Positions 1-5,779 of a stretch of 5,779 nucleotides of DNA are shown here, piece by piece. A model generated the notes under the pieces. That model did not search any database and had not been told where the DNA came from. It saw only the letters and a list, made by a program, of their open reading frames with translations. Source of the DNA: an uncultured Clostridia bacterium (GTDB lineage: Bacteria > Bacillota_A > Clostridia > Christensenellales > CAG-138); assembly GCA_946623765.1 (NCBI GenBank), contig CAMORL010000104.1:1-5779 (forward strand). Reading direction: 5' to 3'. The first letter of the stretch is position 1. Each line of letters begins with the position of its first letter. A program made the position numbers and the translations under genes.

Positions 1-1
1 G

Positions 2-640
2 GACTGGTCGAAGGACGTGCATACCGGCGAAAACCTGAACGGCGTGACGTGGATGACGACCGCGCCGCTGCCGAACTACCTGCTCTCCTACATCCGGTCG
101 ATCCGGCAGGACATCAAGGAGGAGAGCGGCGCAAACGATTCCTCCCGCGGGGCGGCGCCGGGCGGCGTGACCGCGGCGCGGGCGATCGAGGCGCTGCAGG
201 AGATGAGCACCAAGCGCGCGCGGATGGCGACCGACCAGCTCCACGAGGCGTTCCGCGACGCGGTGCGGCTCGAGATCGAGACGGAGCGCGAGTTCAACTG
301 CTTCCTCCGTCCGGTGACGATCACCGTCGACGGCGAGCCGAAGGAGGTTTTCTTCGACAGCGACGTGCTCCGCAAGAGCGCGCCGGGCGGCGTGCTGCTT
401 CCGGTCGAGTTTCTGATCTCGATCAAGGCGGTGCGGCGCAGCCGGTTTGCCGCGGCGGCGCAGAACGAACTGATGATGAACCTTCTGAGCCTCGGCGCGA
501 TCACCAAGGAACAGGCGGTTTCCCTCATGGTATTCGAGGGAAAGGAACAGGTACAGAAGAGCATGCGGGAAGCGGCGGCGGAAATCGAACCGCTGTTTCC
601 CGAACGAACCCAAAAGAAACGATTCGGAGGTAATCTATGA
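2..640 (+). CDS. Phage portal protein, C-terminal part (5' end outside window)
   Basis: The reading frame is open from base 2 to a TGA at 638-640, giving 212 residues without the true start. A portal forms the dodecameric ring at one capsid vertex through which DNA is packaged and leaves. What is seen: a stretch at visible residues 15-41 (GVTWMTTAPLPNYLLSYI and following) leads to the short motif SRGAAPGGVTAARAIEALQE at 48-67. That pattern, a small-residue turn then a helix beginning GVTAARAI, is typical of portals of the podovirus/P22-like broad group. A long helix with many charged residues follows, then a beta part around TVDGEPKEVFF, then a C-terminal helical part (NLLSLGAITKEQAVSLM, then EGKEQVQ) also common in portals. 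Position just before scaffold and capsid genes fits. The family call rests on recalled patterns, not on a search. The stop overlaps the next start by 4 nt (ATGA), so the next gene is probably translationally coupled. Confidence 0.85.
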   Translation, partial: DWSKDVHTGENLNGVTWMTTAPLPNYLLSYIRSIRQDIKEESGANDSSRGAAPGGVTAARAIEALQEMSTKRARMATDQLHEAFRDAVRLEIETEREFNCFLRPVTITVDGEPKEVFFDSDVLRKSAPGGVLLPVEFLISIKAVRRSRFAAAAQNELMMNLLSLGAITKEQAVSLMVFEGKEQVQKSMREAAAEIEPLFPERTQKKRFGGNL

Positions 641-1062
641 TCTTTAATAAGAAGAAACCGGAACCCGAAGCGATCGAACCGATCGAAGCGGAAGAGGAAA
701 ACCCGTTCATCGACGCGGCGAACGAGCTTGCGGAGATGGAACAGAACGGCGAGCTGCCCGAGGACTTTGACCTGCTCGCGGCGGTGCGGGATTCCGCGTT
801 CGCTGCCCTTTTGCAGGAATTCGAACCGAAGGCTGCGGTGCGCATCTACGCTGCGGAAAAACGCGCCGAAGAGGCGGAGGAGAACGTCAAGACCCGCATG
901 AGCGAGCAGGCGAGAAGCCGCAAAGCGCTCCCGAAGAGCCAGCGCACCGACCGCGCAGTCGCGCCCGCGCCGGATTACATGTCCATGTCGAGAGAAGCGT
1001 TCTCGGCATTGGAGCAGCAGTACAAGAACGCCGCGCATAACGGCAAACGAGTCCATATCTGA
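637..1062 (+). CDS. Putative capsid scaffolding protein
   Basis: This encodes 141 residues. The ATG overlaps the portal stop and has GGAGG at 626-630, inside the end of the portal gene. The protein is very charged: a short basic start (KKK at 5-7), a strongly acidic stretch at about 9-25, a helical middle rich in Ala and Glu (about 48-95), a basic linker (RSRKALPKSQRTDR), and a C-terminal helix beginning near DYMSMSREAFSALEQQY and ending in the basic tail NGKRVHI. No cysteine or enzyme motif is seen. A small, helical, charged protein with a basic C-terminal helix, between portal and major capsid protein, is the usual setting and build of a scaffold, whose C-terminal basic helix binds the capsid protein in phages such as P22. 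The function is inferred from position and composition; sequence homology was not shown. It could instead be a portal-associated or minor head protein. Confidence 0.6.
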   Translation: MIFNKKKPEPEAIEPIEAEEENPFIDAANELAEMEQNGELPEDFDLLAAVRDSAFAALLQEFEPKAAVRIYAAEKRAEEAEENVKTRMSEQARSRKALPKSQRTDRAVAPAPDYMSMSREAFSALEQQYKNAAHNGKRVHI

Positions 1063-1073
1063 AAGGAGAACCC

Positions 1074-2285
<1,212 letters not shown>

Positions 2286-2296
2286 ACGAACCGGAC

Positions 2297-2321
2297 CGGG
2301 GGAAGGCGCGTCCTTCCCCCG
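2297..2321 (+). terminator. Stem-loop after capsid gene, no U-tract (attenuator or mRNA 3'-end hairpin?)
   Basis: CGGGGGAAGG at 2297-2306 is perfectly complementary to CCTTCCCCCG at 2312-2321, leaving a 5-nt loop CGCGT. The stem lies 11 nt after the capsid stop and 22 nt before the next start. The sequence after it (CGCTGAAGAAAGGAG) has no run of T, so it is not a standard intrinsic terminator. The likely roles are partial termination or protection of the capsid mRNA 3' end after processing, so that capsid protein is made in excess over downstream tail proteins. The stem is seen directly; the role is inferred. Confidence 0.55.
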
Positions 2322-2332
2322 CGCTGAAGAAA

Positions 2333-2336
2333 GGAG
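2333..2336 (+). promoter_or_regulatory. Ribosome binding site that selects the second ATG
   Basis: The core GGAG (within AAAGGAG, 2330-2336) is followed after one base by an ATG at 2338 and after 7 bases by an in-frame ATG at 2344. A 1-nt gap is too short for normal initiation, whereas 7 nt is optimal. The start at 2344 is therefore preferred, shortening the protein by two residues. Confidence 0.75.
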
Positions 2337-2343
2337 CATGATC

Positions 2344-2592
2344 ATGGAAAACAAGAAGAAATCCGCTGAAAATACGGCGGAAGCGACCGTCACCGTCTAT
2401 ATCCCGTCCGAGGGAACGGGCGCGTTTCTCGAAGGCGCGCTGAACGGCGTGAACTTCCGGATCCCGACCGACACGCTCGTCGAGGTTCCGAGGCGCATCG
2501 CAAACGTGATCGCCGAAAGCCGGAAGCAGATCCCGGAAGGCGTGCGCGCCGTGGAAGCGTACGCAGGCGCAGGCGGCAGAAAGATCGGGTGA
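2344..2592 (+). CDS. Small conserved-type phage head-region protein, unknown function
   Basis: With the ATG at 2344 this is 82 residues, starting MENKKKSAEN. After a lysine-rich, probably disordered first 12 residues comes a beta-like stretch ATVTVYIPSEG, then FLEGALNGVNFRIPTDTLVEVPRR split over about 28-51, then a short helix IANVIAESRKQ and a Gly/Ala-rich tail. The pattern of a NG(V)xxRIP strand, then VEVP and a helix, recalls small unnamed proteins that often follow capsid genes in phages of Clostridia; that is recollection of a pattern, not a family assignment. It has no signal peptide, membrane segment, cysteine or catalytic motif. Its place between capsid and adaptor suggests a small structural or head-completion role, which is unproven. 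Its TGA (2590-2592) overlaps the GTG of the next gene, suggesting translational coupling. Confidence 0.8.
   Translation: MENKKKSAENTAEATVTVYIPSEGTGAFLEGALNGVNFRIPTDTLVEVPRRIANVIAESRKQIPEGVRAVEAYAGAGGRKIG
2587..2592 (+). promoter_or_regulatory. Weak ribosome site that could favour a TTG start at 2598
   Basis: The bases GGGTGA at 2587-2592 include GGTGA, a partial match to the Shine-Dalgarno consensus AAGGAGGTGA, 5 nt before an in-frame TTG at 2598. The GTG at 2589 has no good ribosome site of its own and would depend on coupling to the upstream stop. The two choices differ by only three residues. Confidence 0.35.
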
Positions 2593-3143
2593 TCGCCTTG
2601 ACGGTAACGGAATTGACGCAAAGCGCGCTTGCGGAACTGGATCATCCGGAAAACACCGCCGCGCTTCCCATGTGGAAGGAGAAGCTGCTGCGCTTTGCCA
2701 ACGAAGCGGTGGTCGACCTTGCGGAGACCTTTCGCCCGTGGCGGCGCGACTCGCTGCCGCTGCAGTCCGGCGTGCTGGATCTTTCGGCGCTGCCGTATAC
2801 GGTCGGGAAGGTGCTCGGCACGGAGCGCGGCGGCATGCGCATCCCGTTCTGTTACGGCGCGGACACGTCGACGCTTCGGCTGCCCGGCGTGCCGGACGGT
2901 CCGGTGACGGTCGTGTACCGGTATCTGCCGAAACCGCTCGTCCTCGACAGCGACGAACCGGAGCTTCCGGCGGCATGCGACCCGCTGATCGTACTGTATA
3001 TGGTCGGGCGGTTTTCGATGACGAACGACGCGCAGGGACAGAACCACGCCTCCGCAGCGCTTTCGGTCTACGAAACGCGCAAGCGCAGGCTGAAGCTCGA
3101 CTTCGACGAGCCGACCGATTACCGGTTTTTCAACCGCTGGTAG
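2589..3143 (+). CDS. Putative head-tail adaptor (connector) protein
   Basis: This encodes 184 residues from the GTG at 2589, or 181 from the TTG at 2598. Adaptors form a ring under the portal and link it to the tail nozzle. The layout seen is helix, beta part, helices. N-terminal helices cover about 5-45 (VTELTQSALAEL, then WKEKLLRFANEAVVDLAE). A beta part runs from about 55 to 112 (DSLPLQSGVLDLSALPY, later TSTLRLPGVPDGPVTVVYRYLP). C-terminal helices follow from ELPAACDPLIVLYMVGRF (125-142) through NDAQGQNHASAALSVYETRKRRL. The closing pattern of an LP, a buried helix, then a second helix carrying a Tyr and basic residues is typical of the adaptor group around T7 gp11 and P22 gp4. The gene sits exactly where such a protein is expected. 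No search was done, so the subfamily is open. It ends in TAG; the next gene's ribosome site starts straight after. Confidence 0.65.
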   Translation: MIALTVTELTQSALAELDHPENTAALPMWKEKLLRFANEAVVDLAETFRPWRRDSLPLQSGVLDLSALPYTVGKVLGTERGGMRIPFCYGADTSTLRLPGVPDGPVTVVYRYLPKPLVLDSDEPELPAACDPLIVLYMVGRFSMTNDAQGQNHASAALSVYETRKRRLKLDFDEPTDYRFFNRW

Positions 3144-3156
3144 AAAGGAGCCGCTT

Positions 3157-4587
3157 ATGGCATATCAGACTACGACGCTGCCGGCGTTCGGCAGCGTGCG
3201 CATGGACCTTTCCGAAGGGCTTCTGAAGCCGGATATGAGCCCGGAAGCCTATAACGCGGATACGCGCTCCGGCGCGCTGTGCCCGGCAGGCGGCTTTTCC
3301 CGTGTGATGCCGGAAACGGTCGACGCGGAAACGCCGTACGAACGGATGTACGTCTATGCGACCGAGCACGGAAACCGGTATTTCGCCGCCGCGCAGGACA
3401 TGCTGTATCTCTATGACGCCGTGTCCTCGATCTGGCGTCCGCTGTATCAGTTTGCGCGCGACGTCAGGGGAGAACAGATGGATTTTCTGAAGGCGCGCGT
3501 CGGCACGTCGGACCGGCTGCTCATCGCATGCGGGTCCGAACCGATGCTGTCGTTCGACCCGGAGACGGGGTTCGTCGACACGTTCGGCACGGAGGAGAAG
3601 CTGTCGAACCGGACGGTGAGCTATGTGGAACTGTACTTCGGACGGCTGTTCGCGGCGGGCGACCCCGCAGCGCCGAGCAGGCTGTACTGGAGCAAGGCGC
3701 CGGGCGGCGGACGGACGATCGACGACTGGCGTGCCGACGACGCGAGCGAAAACGTGTCCGGCGGATTTGTGGACGTCGGCGTCGACGACGATCCGATCAC
3801 GGGACTCTTTGCGCTGTCGAATCAGCTTCTGATCTTCAAGCGCGATTCGCTCTACCGGCTTTTGGGCGACCGTCCGTCGAACTACCGGATCGTAACGGTG
3901 GACGCCTCGTTCCGTCAGCCGCTGCACACCGCCTGCGTGCGCTACGCCGACCGGCTGTTCTTCCTGACGGACGGCGGGCTGTGCTTCTATGACGGACAGA
4001 CCGTCCGCAAGAGCCCGGCGTTTCGCGCGCTGGAACCGCTGCTTCGCGCGGGGAATCTCGGCGGAACGCGCGTCGCCGCGTGCGACGACATGCTGTATTT
4101 CGCGATCCGCATGCGCTACGGCGCGCCGTACAACGACACCGTGATCGAGTACGACGTCCTGCGGGACCGGTTCATGCTGCGGAGGGGATTTTCCGCCGCG
4201 GATCTCTGCACCGTGCACGGCACGCTGCACGCGCTGACCGGGGACGGAAAGCTCGTCGTGTTCGACGGCAACACCACCTATGACGGAGACCCGATCGACG
4301 TCGTGTACAAAACTCCGCTGCTCGACCTCGGACACAAGGATACGAACAAGATTCTGCTGCGTCTGACGGCGTGCGGAGAGGGACGGATCCGGGTCCGCGC
4401 GGACGCGGACGGCGGCGTGTATGAAACGACCGCGCGGTTTTCCACCGTGCCCTACGGCGTGACGGAGATCCCGCTGCGCGGCGTCGGACGCGTGTTCCGC
4501 CTCACGTTTTCCTCGGTCGGCGGCGAACCGTTCCGGCTCGACACACCGGCGACGCTGCTGTTCGATCAGCAGAGACGTCCGGGATAA
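3157..4587 (+). CDS. Putative short-tail nozzle protein with predicted seven-bladed beta-propeller
   Basis: This encodes 476 residues; AAAGGAG (3144-3150) lies 6 nt before the ATG. Residues 1-60 include the FGSVRMDLSEGL segment, probably the part that meets the adaptor. From 73 to 370 a degenerate strand pattern (DxLxxx, then LxxYD or FD) recurs at about residues 73, 119, 162, 222, 265, 311 and 355, mostly 43 to 46 apart, as in a seven-bladed beta-propeller. The segments GRLFAAGDPAAPSRLYWSKA (162-181) and DDDPITGLFALSNQLLIFKR (210-229) are the kind seen in nozzle or tail tubular B-like proteins such as T7 gp12 and P22 gp10. The C-terminal 95 residues (YKTPLLDLGHKDTNKILLRL, then FRLTFSSVGGEPFRL) look like an added beta domain found in the same group. 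The nozzle would close the tail and let DNA out. A receptor-binding propeller is an alternative. No signal peptide or enzyme site is visible. Confidence 0.65.
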   Translation: MAYQTTTLPAFGSVRMDLSEGLLKPDMSPEAYNADTRSGALCPAGGFSRVMPETVDAETPYERMYVYATEHGNRYFAAAQDMLYLYDAVSSIWRPLYQFARDVRGEQMDFLKARVGTSDRLLIACGSEPMLSFDPETGFVDTFGTEEKLSNRTVSYVELYFGRLFAAGDPAAPSRLYWSKAPGGGRTIDDWRADDASENVSGGFVDVGVDDDPITGLFALSNQLLIFKRDSLYRLLGDRPSNYRIVTVDASFRQPLHTACVRYADRLFFLTDGGLCFYDGQTVRKSPAFRALEPLLRAGNLGGTRVAACDDMLYFAIRMRYGAPYNDTVIEYDVLRDRFMLRRGFSAADLCTVHGTLHALTGDGKLVVFDGNTTYDGDPIDVVYKTPLLDLGHKDTNKILLRLTACGEGRIRVRADADGGVYETTARFSTVPYGVTEIPLRGVGRVFRLTFSSVGGEPFRLDTPATLLFDQQRRPG

Positions 4588-4599
4588 GGAGGGGATCGC

Positions 4600-4797
4600 A
4601 TGGCATATACGCCGACCGGCATGCAGGCGCTGTTTCCGGTCTATTTCGGGAGAATGCCGTCCGCGTCGGACGACCGGGACGGATACGACAGCAGCGTCGC
4701 GCAGAACGAAAACAATCTGAACCAGAATCTGGAGCTGCTTTATCAGAAGCTCCTGGAACTCGAATCGGCATTTGCCGACCATACGGAAGGAGAATAA
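4600..4797 (+). CDS. Small coiled-coil phage protein, unknown function
   Basis: This encodes 65 residues. AAGGAGG (4586-4592) overlaps the TAA of the propeller gene and is 7 nt before the ATG, so translation is well supported. Residues 1-20 (MAYTPTGMQALFPVYFGRMP) are rather hydrophobic and aromatic with Pro and Gly, but have no classical lipid or signal motif. A polar, Asp- and Asn-rich linker follows to about 38. Residues 39-58 (NLNQNLELLYQKLLELESAF) form a strongly predicted helix with Leu at regular spacing, likely an oligomer-forming coiled coil. The last residues are acidic. The position between nozzle and the next virion-type gene suggests a tail or internal-virion accessory, a chaperone or a joining piece. 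I do not recognise a family. It is too short and lacks the transmembrane pattern for a holin. Confidence 0.75.
   Translation: MAYTPTGMQALFPVYFGRMPSASDDRDGYDSSVAQNENNLNQNLELLYQKLLELESAFADHTEGE
4787..4792 (+). promoter_or_regulatory. Ribosome site that fixes the start at 4802
   Basis: AAGGAG at 4787-4792 is 9 nt before the ATG at 4802. An upstream in-frame TTG at 4772 would add 10 residues, but it overlaps the previous gene and has no ribosome site, so the ATG is preferred. Confidence 0.75.
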
Positions 4798-4801
4798 AAC
4801 G

Positions 4802-5641
4802 ATGATCAAACTACCCATCAATCCCTGGACGCCGCCGATCCCGACGATCACCCCGGGCAGCGACAAGCCGAACGACGGAACGAAGCCGTCCAAGCCCGGC
4901 GGATCGCAGCCGTCGCCCGGCGCAGCTTCCGAACCGGAGATCACCTTTGAATCCCTGTTTGAGGAGATGCTGAAGCAGTACCTGCCGGAAACCGTGGAGT
5001 TCACACCGCTTTCGGAGGACGTACTGCGTGAGACGATCAAAAACTGGCTGCGTCCCGCCTATGAACAGGCGATTCAGAACCGCCGCGATCAGACGCAGCG
5101 CATCAACGCGGAGCTCGACGCCGACGCGTGGTCGCGCGGCATGGGCGCGAGCACGTATCTTTCCGACGTGAAGGAACGCCAGTACCGCGGCGAACAGCGC
5201 GACGTGGATACGCTCGAAGGCAGCTATGCGTCCGAGCTTGCGGGACATCTGTACGACGCGATGAAGGAACAGCAGAACAAGAAGATCGAGGTCGACGAGT
5301 TCAACGCCGAGCAGATCAACCACGCGCGCGAGCTTGCGGTGAAGGCGGCGCGGGAGCTGTATGAAGCCTATCTCGCGGAAAACAAACGCCGCGGATCCGG
5401 CGGCGGAAAGGCGCGCACGGGAAAAACCATGTTTGAAAAGGTGTTCGAAGCGGCAGACAGAAACATGCCTAAGACGGATTACGGCACGGCGGAGCAGCTG
5501 CTCAGCAGAATGTCGCCCGCGGAGCGCAAGCGTGTTTACAACAAAAACGACCCGAAGTATCTGCGGCTGCGCAGCGAGCTCACGTACAGCCTCGGCAAGG
5601 ACGGATTCAACTCGCTGAAACGCAAATATCAGGCAAAATAA
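4802..5641 (+). CDS. Putative virion or DNA-ejection protein, helical, Pro-rich N-terminus
   Basis: This encodes 279 residues from the ATG at 4802. Residues 1-45 are low in complexity: many Pro, Gly and Ser (IPTITPGSDKPNDG, then KPSKPGGSQPSPG), likely disordered. From 48 to about 195 the protein is nearly all charged helix, with the segment WSRGMGASTYLSDVKERQYR (110-129) breaking the helices and a long helix pair around ELAGHLYDAMKEQQNKK and ARELAVKAARELYEAYLAE. A basic Gly-rich linker (KRRGSGGGKARTGK, 195-208) leads to a C-terminal part ending KRKYQAK. No signal peptide, membrane span or catalytic motif is seen. Long helices with a disordered start, after the nozzle gene in a podovirus-like block, suit an ejection or internal virion protein that leaves with the DNA. 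This is inferred from position and composition; I recognise no named family. A tail accessory or structural fibre-base protein is possible. Confidence 0.7.
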   Translation: MIKLPINPWTPPIPTITPGSDKPNDGTKPSKPGGSQPSPGAASEPEITFESLFEEMLKQYLPETVEFTPLSEDVLRETIKNWLRPAYEQAIQNRRDQTQRINAELDADAWSRGMGASTYLSDVKERQYRGEQRDVDTLEGSYASELAGHLYDAMKEQQNKKIEVDEFNAEQINHARELAVKAARELYEAYLAENKRRGSGGGKARTGKTMFEKVFEAADRNMPKTDYGTAEQLLSRMSPAERKRVYNKNDPKYLRLRSELTYSLGKDGFNSLKRKYQAK

Positions 5642-5653
5642 CGGACATGCAAA

Positions 5654-5685
5654 AGGACCGGTCGGAATTGACCGGTCCTCGGTTT
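5654..5685 (+). terminator. Terminator hairpin after the last gene, probably bidirectional
   Basis: AGGACCGGTC (5654-5663) pairs perfectly with GACCGGTCCT (5670-5679) around the 6-nt loop GGAATT. On the plus strand it lies 12 nt after the last stop and is followed by CGGTTT, a modest U-tract. On the minus strand the same hairpin ends in CCTTTTGCAT, which has a better U-run, so it may stop transcripts from both directions. It marks the end of this structural block. Confidence 0.75.
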
Positions 5686-5700
5686 GTCAAAAATCCTGTC

Positions 5701-5755
5701 ATGCAAAGCCGCGGTCGGAAACCGAGGCTTCCCATCAGGGGGAAGGCCTTTGCAT
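5701..5755. other. Possible three-way-junction structured element downstream of terminator
   Basis: ATGCAAA (5701-5707) is complementary to TTTGCAT (5749-5755). Between them two hairpins can form. The first spans 5708-5728, with GCC/GGC and CGGT/ACCG stems around a G-A mismatch and a CGGAA loop. The second spans 5728-5745, with CTTCCC/GGGAAG around the loop ATCAGG. Together they give a compact closed three-branched fold on either strand. No known RNA family was recognised. The fold was found by eye with no energy calculation; a leader or small RNA is possible, as is chance in GC-rich DNA. Confidence 0.35.
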
Positions 5756-5779
5756 CCGTGCTTTGAGATGTCCTTTGGC

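Larger units (their letters stand above)
5642..5758. repeat. Imperfect inverted repeat flanking the terminal region
   Basis: CGGACATGCAAAAGG at 5642-5656 closely matches the reverse complement of CCTTTGCATCCG at 5747-5758 (CGGATGCAAAGG), differing by three inserted bases. A direct partial copy, ATGCAAAG, is at 5701-5708. The repeats enclose the terminator and the possible three-way junction. They are short and could be chance, paired RNA arms, or remnants of a recombination site. Confidence 0.35.

Noticed and set aside
4600..4797. Holin or other lysis protein for the 65-residue gene
   Set aside because: There is no transmembrane helix; the C-terminal half is a soluble charged coiled coil.
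4772..4801. Upstream TTG start adding 10 residues to the last protein
   Set aside because: It overlaps the preceding gene and has no ribosome site, whereas the ATG at 4802 has AAGGAG 9 nt upstream.
3130..5040. Minus-strand open frame of 636 codons antisense to the propeller and later genes
   Set aside because: It crosses several well-supported plus-strand genes with ribosome sites and recognisable products. Its product is Arg- and His-rich with low complexity, typical of an antisense shadow in GC-rich coding DNA.
5701..5755. Resemblance of GCAAAGCC (5703-5710) to the c-di-GMP (GEMM) riboswitch core
   Set aside because: The upstream half of the aptamer (GGGCAAACC with a GNRA loop) is missing and the downstream pairing does not fit. 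Only eight bases match.
5726..5758. CTGATGG on the minus strand, seen as a possible hammerhead or fluoride riboswitch piece
   Set aside because: Hammerhead needs CTGANGA plus a downstream GAAA box, and the fluoride switch needs a GGNGATG start with the right hairpin. Neither is present in the correct order.
5701..5766. Short plus-strand frame encoding MQSRGRKPRLPIRGKAFASV plus Leu
   Set aside because: It is 21 residues long with a basic RGRKP stretch, but it has no ribosome site, follows a terminator, and overlaps the paired arms of the structured region. It is probably chance.

Overview
The window is one tightly packed, plus-strand block of virion structural genes from a tailed phage or prophage. 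It looks like the head and short-tail (podovirus-like) part of a late operon. The order is portal (C-terminal part only, cut by the left edge), putative scaffold, N4-gp56-type major capsid protein, a small conserved-looking protein, head-tail adaptor candidate, a predicted seven-bladed beta-propeller tail nozzle candidate, a 64-residue coiled-coil protein, and a 279-residue helical protein that may be a virion or ejection protein. A hairpin terminator follows the last gene. Genes overlap by 4 nt or are separated by 10 to 60 nt, so co-transcription from a promoter left of the window is likely; no convincing promoter was found inside.

Host: the DNA is GC-rich by eye. Strong AAAGGAG or AAGGAGG ribosome sites sit 5 to 9 nt before most starts, which suggests a Gram-positive host, plausibly a GC-rich member of Clostridia (Bacillota). 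That is inference; there is no host gene, integrase or tRNA here. Prophage and free phage cannot be told apart.

Regions: 2-1062 holds the portal end and the scaffold candidate, coupled by an ATGA overlap. 1074-2285 is the capsid gene, followed by a perfect 10-bp hairpin without a U-tract (2297-2321). 2344-3143 holds the small protein and the adaptor candidate, coupled by a GTGA overlap. 3157-4587 is the propeller protein. 4600-5641 holds two proteins of unknown role. 5642-5779 has no convincing gene; it contains a hairpin terminator that reads on both strands, then a segment that can fold as a three-way junction.

How the genes fit together: scaffold and capsid protein would build the procapsid on the portal ring. 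The adaptor would bind below the portal, and the propeller protein would form the nozzle of a short tail. No tape measure, tail tube or tail sheath gene lies between adaptor and nozzle, which supports a short tail. The last two proteins sit where podophages often keep ejection or internal proteins, but nothing in the sequence proves that. Receptor-binding, lysis and packaging genes must lie outside the window.
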